Shown: piece after piece, positions 36,701 to 48,157 of the stretch
How the letters are laid out: each line of letters starts with the position of its first letter
Numbering within the stretch: position 1 is the stretch's first letter
NCBI GenBank assembly: GCA_027625915.1
Contig: JANTQA010000063.1
Span: 1,302,001 to 1,366,000 of the forward strand
Source of the DNA: Anaeramoeba flamelloides
Taxonomy: Eukaryota > Metamonada > Anaeramoebidae
Length of the DNA: 64,000 nucleotides
Direction: 5' to 3'
Notes under the pieces: model-generated
Told to the model about the DNA's origin: nothing
Database searches by the model: none
Seen by the model: the letters and a program-made list of their open reading frames with translations, nothing else
Position numbers and translations under genes: made by a program

Positions 36701-39700
36701 AAAATTCCCAAAGATATCATCAACCTGGTCCACTTTAAAATACTCTAACCTACCCTAAAATACCCTAAAATACTTAAGCTACCCGGGAAAGAGTTTATAA
36801 ATACCTAGAGCCAATATATTTCAATAGAAATTTACTATTTTGAAAAAATTGAGAATTTGACCAATTTTTGAAATTTGACCAATTTTGAAAAGTAATAAAC
36901 TCTTTTTCAAACAAAAATACACACCTCTCAAATCATCTATACTATTAAATTTGATTGTTCATAAGATAATTACTTATTGCTGATTTTCATTTTATTTATT
37001 CATTTTTTCATTTTTTGTTTTTTTATTTATTGGATATTGAACAGTTGGAAAATGAAAAAAAAAACAAGATAAGAAGAAAACAATTTGGAAATAATCTGCG
37101 AGTATAAAAATGGAAACAGTTTAAGTTTGATTTCGAATGAGCTAGAAATAGGAATTTTGAAAGACCATTATTGGATTAATGTATGGAACAAAGAAAAGAG
37201 AAAATAAAGAAAAAAACAATTCCAACAAAATACCAGATGAATTGCGGCTTTATCTTTAAAATGGGACTTTAAAGAACAAAAGTTTGACTTGTAAAGAACT
37301 TTTTCATAAACTTGTAGAGAACTTTTTCCCAATTCACCGTGTTCAAAGGTTTTTATTGATTTTATAATTTTTTTTTCTTTACAATTTACAAAATGAGATT
37401 TCTCATTTCAAATAAAAGGGCACACCAATTTTTAAAATATTTAATTTTAATTTTTATTGTTTTATTTTTAATGATTTTTAAATCTTCAGTTGAGTGTTTT
37501 TTTTTTTTTTTATGTTTTAAAGAGTTTATTAAATTTTATAATGATACTATAATTAATTTGATTCAATTGTAAATAATTCTTGAAAATTACTGTGCCCTTT
37601 TATTTGAAAAAGAGTTTAGTTTTCCCTTTTTTTCTATTCGAATTATGATTATTTAGTGATTAATTTTTTTTGGAAAAAATCATGGATATCTTTTGAATAA
37701 ATTATCAATTTACAAATGTTTTTATTTCTCAAGAAAGATCACAATACCTTATAGTTGTATGATAGTAAATTGATTAAACTTAATTACTTTCTAAAAATTT
37801 TATTAAAGATTATTACAGATGAAAAATTGAATAAAGTATATAAATAAATAAGGAACCAAATTGCTTACTTTCAAAATTTCAATATTGTTGATATGTACTG
37901 CTTGCATTTCGTTTCTTTCATTTTTTAATTTAAAAACTTGATCATTTAATTTTGTAATTTTTTTTAATAACTTTTTCTGTTTTCTATTATTATCTTTTGA
38001 AATCATGGAAATTTTCAAATTTTTATTGACTTCTTCAATTTTTTTTTCTAAATCAACATTACGTTGTCTTTCAAGGGATTGTTCAATCATTGTTTCTTCT
38101 TCGAATAATCTAAATTCTTTACTTATATCCTGGATTTTTTGCACTAGGTTTTTTTTTTCGAAATTTGTCAGTTCATTTTGAGTTTGTAATTTTTTTAGAG
38201 TTAATTGATGATTTTCTTTTTGTATTTCAATTTTTTGTTTTAATTCTAAATTTTCCTTTTGTAAGTCATTAATTAACCCATTGAAAAAATTGGATTCCTT
38301 TGTAGATTCTTTTTCAAGCTTTTCAATTTTTTCTTTTGATTTTTTTAAACTTTTCGTAAGATTTGTTTTAAATTCTTTAAATTCTTCTAATTTATCTTTG
38401 ATGCGATTATAAATTTCATTTTCAATGTTTTTTTCTTTTGCCTATAATAAAATAATAAGTATAATAATATATTAGAGGAAGAAATCGAGCGAGGTGTTTA
38501 AATAGAATTTAATAAATTAATATTGCTTTTTTTTTATTAAAATATTTATATATATATATATATAAATTAACAAAAAATAATTTAACTAAAGTTCTTTTAA
38601 AAAACTGTAAAAAGGGGGGTTTTTTAAAAAGGTTCTGAAAAAATTAAGTCTTTATCAATTTGTTCCTTGATTTACAAATAATTTTGAAAACTGTTTTGTT
38701 AAAATGACTATTCTAAAAATTTTCATTATGTTGTAAATTTTGCAATGAAAAAAAAAAAATAAATATATTAAGCAAGTAGATCTTTAATAAAATGTCTATA
38801 AAAAATTTTTTCAAATTGATTTTAATGGTAAAATTTTAGTGGAAAGGAAAATTTTTCAAATATTTTCTTCTTATTTTTTAACTGATCAATAAAGAAATTT
38901 GATATTGAAATAATTACTTAATATGAATTAATACCTATTGTTGAAATCTTAAAACAAATTTCAGATGAATGAAAAAAAACATAGTAACAAAAAATCCAAA
39001 AAATTCAATTTTACTAATGTTTGCAATTAAAAGTCAAATTTCAAAATTTGAAAATGTTTAATTTTTGGTTTCATTGAATGTTTTACATTCTATTTTGATC
39101 CTAATAACCAATTTAATTTTTGAACTTGGTTCTTGTTTTGAAGAGAAGGAAAAAATAAGTAATAAAATATTAGAAAACAAAGACATTTATTGACCATTTT
39201 ACAATTAAAATAGATTTTTAAAAATTTTTCCCTGATTAGTAATTTATAAATTAGATACTTTTCTAGTTTTTTTTTTTTTTTTTTTTTTTTTTGTATATAT
39301 AATTTGTTATTCATTATAATATAAACTAAAATTCAAAATTTTCCACACAGCTAAAATTGTCCAAACAATCACAATAATACAATTTCATTGAAATTGGAGA
39401 TAATTTTGATTTTTGTAAAATATGAAAATCATTTTTTCATCTTTTAGTTTTTGTTTTCATTTCATTGTTTGAATTACGTAATTTGTTTTGTTGGATCAAA
39501 TTTTTTTTCAACCATTGATATTAGGTTAAAGTTGAGTTGTTCCAAATAGAAAAACTCAAATAAAATTAGTTGATGGTATCTAACTCTTTGATCGATCAAT
39601 ATTCCTAATAGAATTTCAATAAATTTACTAATGTATTTTTTTGTTTTGCTCTCTCCAAAATTTTTAACACACCCATGATTTATTTGTATTGATAATTATT

Positions 39701-42700
39701 TATTTATTGTTTTGTGAGTATTGTAATTTATAAAAAGGTGCTAGCATTTCAATTAGTGAATGGTTCTAATTTGGTAAATCTTCTTGAATTTATTAAATAA
39801 GTTTTTTTTTTCACAAATCGAATTTTGGTGTGTTAAAAATTTTGAATTGGGGTTTAGGTTTATATGAAAAAAAAAAAAGTCTGTTAAAAAATGGGTATAT
39901 CAATTTTTTTATTTTGTTTTCCTATATTTCATTCGTAAATACATTAGTGTTTTAAACATGGACTGGTAAGAATTATTTTTTTATAAGGATAAGATGAGTA
40001 TTTATTTTGAATAGGTCATAATTTCGTATCAATTATTTTATTTTATTTTTTTAAAAAAAAAAAATATTATAAAAATATATCGTCGCATTTAATTAAAAAT
40101 TCTCCCAAAAGACTTTTTTCAAATATTTAATGATCAGTGTTTTAAAAAAAAGAAATTCTTTTTTTGGATTGCTATTTCTAAAAAATAGCTAATCGCATAG
40201 GAGTAATTATTTTAGTGTATTGGCCATAATTCAAAAATTTAAAACGTTTAATCCATAACTTTGACTATTATTTCCCCCGTATTTTAAAAAATCGTTTGAA
40301 ACAAATAAAATCAATTCTAATGAATAAATGTAATAAATGCAATTTTTGAAATATTATTCAACAATAATTTTGAATAATATCAGTTCATTATTTAAACTAT
40401 TAATGATTTCAAAAAAAAATTTTACTTGGATTTATTGTAATTTCATAAACCAAGAAGAGGGAAAAAAAAGATAAATGATATTTTTTTTTTCTGATCTGAA
40501 ATTATTAAATATTTTTTTTATTTTATTTTTAAAATAAGATTAAAAATTCAAAAGTTATAAAAAAAAAAAAAAAAAGAAGAAAGTCCCAAAAATGAGAATT
40601 CTTGTAAATAAAAATATAAATTTTTGTATAAATTTTTCTTATTAATTTTTTTCTCAATGGAAAAATGTAATCAAACAAGACCAAATCTTTTTATGGTGAT
40701 GATCCAGAAATTTTCATAATAAATAAAAAAAAAAAAACACAAACCCATTCAACACTTGGGTTACAAAATAACTTTTTAATATTTTACATTTCTTTATTGT
40801 TTTTTTAATCTCTTTTGTTTTTTCTTCTTTTTTTCAGAAAACTAAATTGAGTTTAAAATACTTCTAATGACTGTAATTAAAAGTTTCTTTTGACTACTCT
40901 TTGAATTAGGAGTCACAATTTTAGTCACTTCAAAACTCTCTCTTTAACAGATTAAGAGCTCTAGAGCACTTAACCCTTACCAATAAAGCCTTAATATCTT
41001 TTAGTTCTTACTTTTCTAACTCACTTTCTTGTCTTTGTTTAGAAATAATTTTTTCTTTTCATTTTTTAAAAAGATATCCTCTGAGCTGTAATCTTGTCTA
41101 CATTATAGTTAGGATAAAAAACTCTAAATACAATTTTAGGGTTTCAGAAAGTGCCGTAGAGTGCTATAGAGTGTCATAAAGTGTCGTAGAGTGCCTAGCT
41201 TTTCCAAAATTCAAAAGAATTGAGAAAAATCAATGATTTTACTCAATTCTTTTAAATTATGGAAAAGCTAACGGCGGTTTTTTTCACTTTTTGAAATGAA
41301 AAGAAAATTTAATAAATTTTCTTTTTATTTCTCAAATTAAAAAAAACATGACGACAAAGGTGGATGTACTTTTGTTGTATCGCACCTCTTCAATAAAATA
41401 AAAAAAGATCAAATCTTTTTTCGTGAAAAGAAAAAAAAAAAAAAAAATGAAAGTTTTTTAAAAATGTTACAGCCGCTAAAACACTACAATAAAAATGTAT
41501 AAGGCATAGAAATTGATTTTCTATTATAAAATTTCATCATGTATAACAAACCACAAATTTGTTGTGAAGTTTATTTTAAATCATAAATTTTATATAAAAG
41601 TGAAAAAAAAATATTGTATCCATTTTTTGGTATACAACAGAAATGCAAATTGATAAAAAAATGTACATTAATGTTGATCTTGTTTTTCTAAAATTGCAAA
41701 AATAACACATTTCAAAGAATTTAAAAACATATGATCAAAAAATACATTCATTTTCTGTGATTTCTGTGATTTCGTTTCTTTTTAAATTCAATTTTTGGAT
41801 TTGTTTATTATTATAAAAATAAAATTTCTTGAATGATATAACAGGAAGTGGAGAATTTTATCTTATGATTTAAAATAAAGTTCACAACAAATTTGTGGTT
41901 TGTTATACATGATGAAATTTTATAATAGACAACCAATTTATATGTATTATAAATTTTCATTGTAGGGCTTGAACAGCTGTAATTCCTTTTTACAAAGTTG
42001 AACGAGAGGTTTAGTTATGAGTTCTAATTTATTTGTTCACTGTTATTTTCCAATTAATAAATGAAACCTTTTCTTTCAAGTTCACATATACATTTTTCTT
42101 ATAATGAGTTGAAAAATACACAACATCCTCGAAGATTAAATAAATGAAAGTTTTTATTCCAAGTTACAAAATTTTTTTACTCATCATTAGTTCAAAAAAT
42201 CCCAAAGATCTTCACAAAATCAATAAGAAATGATATTTTTCAAAATTTTTAATAAAGCTTCCTTATAGATTGATTTTATTTTAAGAGAAGTAAACGTCCT
42301 ATTTTTTCTCAAAGAAAAAAATAAATAAAAAGTATTTTTTAACTTCAAAGAGGGAAAGCTTCCTTATTGAATTTTGAGATAAAATTTTAATTAGGAAAAT
42401 CTGATTTTAACAGTATAAAATAATGATTTTATCATCCTTATCAAAAAAAAAAAAAAAAAAAAACAATGTAAGGGTAAATAGTCCTTAGAGTGTGGCTATT
42501 AACGTTGGTCGACTGTTTTGTAGATTCTAGATACCTTTAAAAGCTTTTTAAGTTTCACTTTTTTAAAATTACGTTAGGTTCAAGGTTTCTTTTCAATTTA
42601 TTTTTCAAAACTAAGAATTTTTGAGAAATGAAATAAAAAACATTCAAGTGTTTTTATTGATCTTAAAGCAAAATATCACCTTCTAAAATGGAAAATTGAA

Positions 42701-44047
42701 TATGTGTTCCTATTTAACATTTCAGTTCCACAAATATAGCGAAATAAGTAATGATTTATTTTTTCGTTTGTTTTTCAAATTGAGGAGCGCAATTACGGTT
42801 TTTTTTTCTTTCTTCATATTTATTTAAAAAACGAAATAGCAAATTTTTTAATGATCATTCAAATTAAAATTTTGTTTAGCGCTTTCTTTAAAACGATGCT
42901 TGAAAATCCAAAACGAAAAAATATCATTAATTAGTCTTTGAATAATAAATGAGGAAAACATTTTCACGACATTTTCCTTTTTTTTGTGAAAAATAAATAA
43001 CAAAGAAATTGATTGTAATTTGTGTTTTCACTTTGTTTGTCCTTTTGTATTGCTGTTTGTGAGTTATATATTGGTATGTGTTGGGTGAACTCAGAATTTG
43101 AAATGAAGGAAATTTTCGAAGAATAGAGAAAAACAAATATTGGCTGAAATTATGTACTAATTAAATTTCAAATACAGCCACTGGTATTTTGAAAATGAAT
43201 TTAATAAGTCTTATTTTGTGATCTCTATTGATTTGTCTCGTTAATTCTCTTTTTTGTGCTAAACGTTTTGGTGTTATACCTGGGTGAACTAAGAATCCGA
43301 AATGATGAAATATTTCAAGAATTGAAAAAAAAGAAAAATCAACTGAAATTTTATCCAATTTAAATTTCAAAGACCATTAAGAGACAATTAATAACAAATT
43401 GTGAAAATATCAAAGAGGATTATCAATAAATTGAATTCAATGCAGAAATTTTACTTCAAATTGGAGAAAGTGGTCTTGGTAGAATACTTTTTTGGATCTT
43501 GTTTTTTCAAAAAAAAACAATAAGAATAAAAAGAAAGAAAAAAAGAATAAAGATCGAAGAAATAAGAAAAAATTCAAAGATTTTTACTCTTAATTGTTTG
43601 TGTTCGTATTTTAGTTCTCTCAAGTCTTTTGTCAGCTGTTCGTTTCTTGAAATAACCTTCAGAATTAAAAAGAAAACAATTTAAAAAAAAGTTTTTTGTG
43701 TTGAGAGACAAAAATTTGATGGAAGAAATAAAAGAATATTTACACTTTTTTGTTTCATCATTTTGATTTGAAGTGAAGAGATTTTTTTATTCAAAATTTG
43801 GATGGTCTTTCTTAATTTTTCAAATATGTGCTGGTTTTTGTTCTATTTTTGGAAAAAAAGAATCACCAAAAAGAAAAAAAAAAAAAAAAAGTTAAATAAT
43901 TTCCAGATCGAAGGTGAAAAAAATTACCTTAAAAGCATTGGATTTATGTTGTAAGGTTTTGATTTGAAAATCCTTTTGCTTGTTTTGGTGATAAAGAACA
44001 ATTAAAAGTGATTTAAGTTCATCACTATTCACTTCAGAAAGATTCAT
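27756..44047 (-). CDS. Coiled-coil Ras guanine-nucleotide exchange factor (RasGEF), six exons
   Basis: Predicted to load GTP on a Ras-family GTPase. Exons are 44047-43928, 43842-43744, 43656-43588, 38441-37869, 33949-32372 and 29042-27756. Every junction is GT/AG and phase 0, so all exons keep one frame, giving 1241 aa from MNLSEVNSDE. Residues 1-813 are long coiled coil with heptads in exons 1-5 (for example NEQLTKDLRELKYEHKQLR). A poly-Asn tract at about 605-685 breaks it. RasGEF_N is at about 843-943 (VKYGTLELLLSLLCNL). The catalytic CDC25-type domain runs from about 1001 to the C-terminus: LPEVELARQLTIFE, NLNAVMEIIAAMHNASVCRL and the signature PYIGVYLTDLTFIADGMPD. The coiled coil probably gives dimerisation. 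Exon 3 could start at a second AG, but only the chosen one keeps phase. The 5.1-, 3.9- and 3.3-kb introns hold MITEs and could hide tiny exons. Confidence 0.87.
30287..30886. mobile_element. MITE family K, copy 2
   Basis: 600 bp in intron 5 of the RasGEF gene. The left end TATAATCGATTTCCAAAAAA and the right-end complement of TTTTTTGGAAATACCTGATA are inverted. Same ends and internal order as 5122-5714. Confidence 0.6.
30905..31620. repeat. Cluster of short hairpin repeats (repeat O and relatives)
   Basis: Several inverted repeats follow one another. One is at 30950-31000 (CAAATAATTGAG / CTCAATTCTTTTG). One at 31190-31250 has AAAAGAATCGAG / CTCAATCCTTTT. One at 31343-31419 has arms of about 32 bp, TTTTTTTACTTTAGAAATAA and its complement. 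A distant pair is CTATTGATTTTCGGAATAAA at about 31428 and its complement near 31567. Words of the TAGGTTTTTTT type recur at each unit. The repeat-O copy here matches 15380-15690. Confidence 0.65.
31740..32262 (+). repeat. Dispersed repeat M, copy 1
   Basis: About 520 bp with two relatives: 26995-27360 (inverted) and the sequence split around 46798-47833. It contains TTTTCCAGTCAAAGTGTCAC near 31750 and GTGGTGAATAAATTAC, which is the equivalent of the Tc1/mariner insertion site in the other copy. No coding capacity is seen. It lies in intron 5 of the RasGEF gene. Confidence 0.55.
34435..35950. repeat. Repeat N, ends with inverted CCC..AGCACCCC motif
   Basis: The left end near 34440 reads ATATATCCCTTAGCACCCC then TTTGCCTAAATTTCA. 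Two inverted counterparts lie on the right: near 35585-35615 (GCATTTTAGGCAATTTTGGG then GTGC) and near 35915-35948 (TTTTTAGGTTATTTGGGGTG then CTAATGGATATATT). This gives an element of 1.2 or 1.5 kb, perhaps two nested. The interior is extremely AT-rich with no ORF. It lies in intron 4 of the RasGEF gene. Confidence 0.5.
36378..36901 (-). mobile_element. hAT-like MITE family C, copy 2
   Basis: About 520 bp in intron 4 of the RasGEF gene, inverted relative to 1778-2291. The ends read GGTATTTTATTAAATTTCAA and the complement of GACCAATTTTGAAAAGTAAT. The interior shares TAGAAATCAAAAAGATTATT then TTGTGATTGGT and the CTACCCTAAAATACCCTAAA-type block. An exact target duplication is not obvious here, so it is older or less complete. 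Confidence 0.7.
39322..39862 (-). mobile_element. MITE family A, copy 2 (complete, inverted)
   Basis: 541 bp in intron 3 of the RasGEF gene. The reverse complement follows 10603-11141 almost base for base, including GATCGATCAAAG-type and AATTACGTAATTTG-type blocks. Its ends are TAAACTAAAATTCAAAATTT and the complement of TAAACCTAAACCCCAATTCA. The high identity means both copies are comparatively young. Confidence 0.85.
41147..41350. repeat. 10-bp minisatellite plus two hairpins
   Basis: 41150-41195 is a run of 10-bp units of the form AGTGYCRTAG (AAGTGCCGTAG, AGTGCTATAG, AGTGTCATAA, AGTGTCGTAG, AGTGCC). A hairpin follows at 41203-41270: CTTTTCCAAAATTCAAAAGA and its near-complement around an AATCAATGATTT centre. 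A second hairpin follows at 41278-41345, with TTTTTTTCACTTTTTGAAAT-type arms. It lies in intron 3 of the RasGEF gene. Confidence 0.7.
41467..41983. mobile_element. Foldback-like MITE family F with about 140-bp inverted arms
   Basis: The left arm (41467-41600) and right arm (41853-41983) are inverted copies. The inner 60 bp are almost perfect (CATCATGTATAACAAACCAC then AAATTTGTTGTGAA). The outer parts are diverged (TTACAGCCGCTAAAACACTA against TTACAGCTGTTCAAGCCCTA). The loop is about 250 bp. No ORF is seen. It lies in intron 3 of the RasGEF gene. Confidence 0.85.
42170..42415. repeat. MITE family P, diverged copy
   Basis: Shares AAAAATCCCAAAGATCTTCA, AATAAGAAATGATATTTTTC and TTTTGAGATAAAATTTTAAT then TAGGA with the hairpin element at 53133-53296, in the same order, with extra sequence in the middle. 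Confidence 0.55.
43066..43375. repeat. Diverged tandem duplication, about 200-bp spacing
   Basis: 43066-43170 and 43268-43375 share the order TTGGTRT, GGGTGAACTMAGAAT, GAAATGA, GAATWGA, AAATW..TGGCTGAAATT / CAACTGAAATT and TTAAATTTCAAA. It lies in intron 3 of the RasGEF gene, just 3' of exon 3. Confidence 0.55.
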
Positions 44048-45665
44048 CAAAAAAAAAAAATAAAAAAAATAAAAGATTTGGATATCTCTTATCTTTTTCA
44101 CAAAAACTATTTTGGTCATTTAAAACGACTACATTTATTTTTTGCATGATTCTTCCCATTTTTTCATTTATTAACTTTAAAATATTTCAAATTAAAAGTA
44201 ATGTTCAAATAGAAAAATCATTCCATATTTTTACACTAATCCTGACTTTTGAAAACAAATAGAAGATTGAAAAAATTTAGTCCTCCTTAGAGAACCGAAA
44301 AGAACTATAGCGATCGAAAAGTTTTATTACAGAGAACAGACTAAAGTTTGTGTTTAATTAACAACACAAAAATGAAGACAATTATTCCAAAAAATTTTTT
44401 TAGTTTCCCAAGTCAAAAAACTGAAAGTTTAAATAATTTGAGACTTGAAAAAACTATTTCATTGAAAACACAATTAATCGACTTTAAAAAATGTCATTAA
44501 ACTTAACTATTAAAAGTTTTTATCATTATTTTTCTTTAATTATTCTTTTACTTTTGATGATCAATTACAAACACAATAATCAACTTACCAATTCCCTTTT
44601 TCGCCACCACCAACAATAACTACAACAAGACTCAAAAAACGAAATAGATTTGTTACTCATATTAATTCAGCTTATAAATAAGAAAATTTAGGGTTATTTA
44701 ACATTTAATAATCACTTCATTTTTTTCTTTCTCTTAATTACTTTTTTTCACCCTTCTTAATTTTATTTTTTTTTTGTATATCACCCTGATTTAAACTTTT
44801 TTGAAAATATATATAGAACATCTTTATATGGAAGTGTAAGTATATATTTTCTATATATACACTCCTTCATAAATAAAAATTTAGAAATTAATATTATTGA
44901 AAAAACTACCTGTACACAAAAATAAACCAGGAAAAGATTTTTAATTGTTAATAAAGTAAAATTGTTTGGCAATTTCTAATTATTTATGCTAAATATCCTT
45001 TTTTTATGAATCAAACTTTTTAGAATTATAACTCACTCACTTATTAGAATGGTGACTAATGAAATTATACTTGTTTAAAACACGATTCAAATAATAAAAA
45101 AACGAGAATAAAAATTATCATAATCCAAACTCTAACAAAACTCTATAAAAGTTCTACTGTTTTTCAAAATAAGGAAATCTAGTTAGGCTATTAAACAATT
45201 AAATAAGTGTTCTATAGAAATCTCACTTTATTGAAATTTAGGTGGGTTTATTACTTGGTTCATAAAAAATTTGGTTATTTATAAAATGTATTTGATTTTA
45301 AATATACAGCAATTACACAGCAATTTTACTACTATGAACTATTAAAAATTATGTCCCGGATTATTTTCATATCAGGATTTTTTTTAAAATGCTCTTAATT
45401 CATGACTACACCTAAATTATTTTGATGAATTTTACTCTTTTAGTACAAAATTATTACCAATATTTTTAATTTCACAATTAATTTTTTTTTAACTAGTAAA
45501 CTCAAAAATTACAAAAATTTTTAATAATTTACAGTCTTGAAATGTTCTTCCTGTACCTTTCAATACATTTTCCTAACATTAATTTTTATCATGTGTATTC
45601 TGATTATTGAGATCAATAATAAGAATTTGATTTGTCTTTTCTTATTCAAAAAAAAAAAACAATTA

Positions 45666-46277
45666 ACAAAAATATTTTTCAAGAATGTTGACTCACTTTA
45701 TAGAGTTATTGAAAGTGGTTTTGTCGATTTTTATCCCAGGATTCTTTTCAAATATAATTTTCATTTTATAAGATCAGAATCATTTTTTCTAATTTTGCAA
45801 ATTTAAATTTTTGCAACTTTGTTTTTTTTTTTCATATTCTTTTTATGTTTTTCTTTTATTTTATTTTTTTTTTTTTTTTTATATTTTTTTTTTAAAATTA
45901 GTCAAGTAAAAAAAAAGATCGTCGAAAATATTAATTTACATTAAGAAAATTGAGATTATGTACTTTCTTTGAAAATAAATATTAATATTTATTAGCAAAA
46001 AAATCTTGTTTGTGGAGCATTTTTTCAGTGAAAGTTCAGTAATAAAAATCGGTAATGTTCTTTTCAAAAATTGTAATTTACTTTTTTTGAGTTTCAGATT
46101 TTATTTTTTTTTTTTTAATTTTTGAATTATCAGGGTTTTTATATATTTATAATGAATTGAAATTGAAATGATTATTATAATTTAAATATTAGTTGTTCTA
46201 GAATACTAAAGAATATTTTTTTTTTTTTTTTTTAATTTATTATTTCAGGTAAGTAACAATTTTTGAAACAAAGTTTA
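45666..46277. mobile_element. MITE family B, copy 3
   Basis: About 610 bp with the family-B order: TTGACTCACTTTATA, GGTTTTGT, AGATCAGAATCATTTTTTCT, poly-T, AAAAAGATCGTCGAAAA, CAGTGAAAGTTCAGTAATAA and the right end AAGTAACAATTTTTGAAACA then AAGTTTA. Longer poly-T runs explain the extra length. More diverged than copy 2. Confidence 0.75.
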
Positions 46278-46797
46278 TTTTTTAACAAAATTTCAAATAA
46301 AAATGTATAAAAATTAATTGTTAAAATACTCATGAAAAAATTATTTTTTTTTTAATATCCTAAAAAATCAGAAAATATTGAAAATAACTGAACACATGTG
46401 AAAAATGATTTCTGAATTGTTTAATATTTTTTTGATAAAATTGTGATTTTTTCAGATACTACGATAAATTTTTGATTTTTCAATTTCGTATTACAATACC
46501 TATTAAATTAGTGTTTACTTTTTAAAATAAATTCATATTTTAAATATTTTTTACCAATTAAGATTTCTATTTGTAAAAAAAAAAAATTATTATTTAGTGA
46601 CTATTTGTAAAAAATATTATTTTGAATTGCTTATTATTATATATTTTATTTCTTTAATTATCTCTTTTAAGGAAAGAAATGTTAAATAAAAAAAATTCCA
46701 TCTAAATTTTTTATAAAGTGTTTTATCTTGCTTGAATTGATGTTTTGAAATGAACTTTTTTCCAGTCGACAGGTCAAATTTGTCATGATGTGAATTA

Positions 46798-47833
46798 TAA
46801 ACTCAATTCCAAAAAATGGGACATAAAAAAAAAATTACATTAATAAAAATATACTCCAAAATACATAATACTTTAACATTAAAATAATAAAAGACCCGAA
46901 AATATTTAATTAATACTATTTATATATTTTATAGTAAATTTAAAATTCAATTTGAAAAATAAAAAAGAAAAAATAAAAAAAAGTGTGCCCCTTTTTTTGG
47001 AACACGGTTACCAAAAAATCCATTTTTATTGAAAGAAAAATTAATAAAAACTATTAATAGATTCAGCTTGTCTTTTGATAACTAAATCTATCGTTTTAAA
47101 TATAGAGTTTATTAATTTTCTTAGGTTTCCCAACTCAAAGTATTCCATACATTAGTGAAAATTTTAAAAATTCTTCTTCGTTTTTTGGTTACAATTTTTC
47201 AGTTTAGTATCTATAAATTCCCAATTGGATTTAAATTTGTAGAATTGGGGGTCAAGGGTCCAGAACATTACATCCCCGATTTAAGTAAGTTTGAGTTTTT
47301 TTTTGAAGTATGTGGACAAGCTCCATCCTTTTGGAAAATCCATTTCAACTCACTATATTTTGAATTAGCAAGTTGAATTTCCTTTGATTTTTTTGATAAT
47401 ATCATTAATAATACATTCAGTATTCACACTTCCATTAATGATAATAAGGTATGTTTGTAGGCAATGTGCTCTAGCACCCCATATCATGATTTTTTTTTTA
47501 AAAATTTTTTCTCGATAAAAAAAGAATCTTTTTTCTTTTTGAGAGAAAAAAAAAATTTTTTTTTTGTGATCAGAATGAAAACTTTTAAATTTCATTTTAA
47601 AGTGATTTTGAGATTTTCAAAAAGTTGTGAAAAAAAAAGAATCCAAAAAAAATCAAAAAAATTATTGAAAATTAAAAATCAAAAAATAATGAAAAAAAAT
47701 GATAAATAATTAACTTTAAAATTTTTTTACATTGATTTTTAATATCTAATGTTTCTATTTAAGAGTCAAATATCACTTTTCTTGGAATTAAATTGATTTT
47801 GAAGGTGTGTCCCAATTTTTGGAATTGAGTTTA
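46798..47833 (-). mobile_element. Degenerate Tc1/mariner DNA transposon (DD34E-like)
   Basis: 1036 bp flanked by TA on both sides. The terminal inverted repeats are about 27 bp: TAAACTCAATTCCAAAAAAT followed by GGGACA, and its complement at the right. On the minus strand the coding remains include HSDHKKKIFFF (first catalytic Asp region), then MIWGA near 47480, then FQKDGACPHTSKK near 47310-47335 (second Asp), then LNPIGNL near 47215-47233. The last normally reads LNPIENL, and Glu would fall 34 residues after the Asp, as in Tc1-type DD34E enzymes. At least one frame change and several stops separate the motifs, so this copy cannot make a transposase. Confidence 0.8.
46960..47595 (-). pseudogene. 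Broken Tc1/mariner transposase
   Basis: The remains lie in two frames. The first (47595-47365) carries the DHKKKIFFF and MIWGA...INGSVNTE... motifs, corresponding to the SDE and VMVWGA...I.G..N motifs of the family. The second (from about 47373 downward) carries WIFQKDGACPHTSKK and LNPIGNL, where the third catalytic Glu is Gly. Further toward 46960 there are scattered family-like residues (VWNTLSWE) between stops. The N-terminal helix-turn-helix part is not recognisable. Confidence 0.75.
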
Positions 47834-48157
47834 TATTTTTGGAGTTTGGATAGGGTTTATAATTAAAATTTATTTTATTAATTTCATATTGAAATCATTT
47901 TTTTTCATTTATCAATTTTTCAATTTTTTTTTGTAAAGTATTTTTTACAAATATTTTTTTTTTATTGTAAGATATTGAGTCACTGAGTGTAAATAGTTAT
48001 TATTCTAATGTTATTGGAAGTTTGAAAATGATTGTAGAAAAATGATATTGATTTCTATAGAAATTTTCTTTGGATGATCAATTGAAGAGAAAATGAACAT
48101 TATTTTTTTTTCAAATGGTTTGTCTAAGAATTTGAGTTTTTCAATTATTTGAAAATA

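Noticed and set aside
41030-41085. Possible tiny coiled-coil exon (KQRQESELE on the minus strand) before a GTAAGA donor in RasGEF intron 3
   Set aside because: Its phases do not fit exons 3 and 4, which are both phase 0, and a stop lies just upstream without a suitable acceptor.
47155-47376. Plus-strand ORF of 73 codons inside the Tc1/mariner element
   Set aside because: It is the antisense of the transposase remains on the minus strand, which carry the recognisable motifs.
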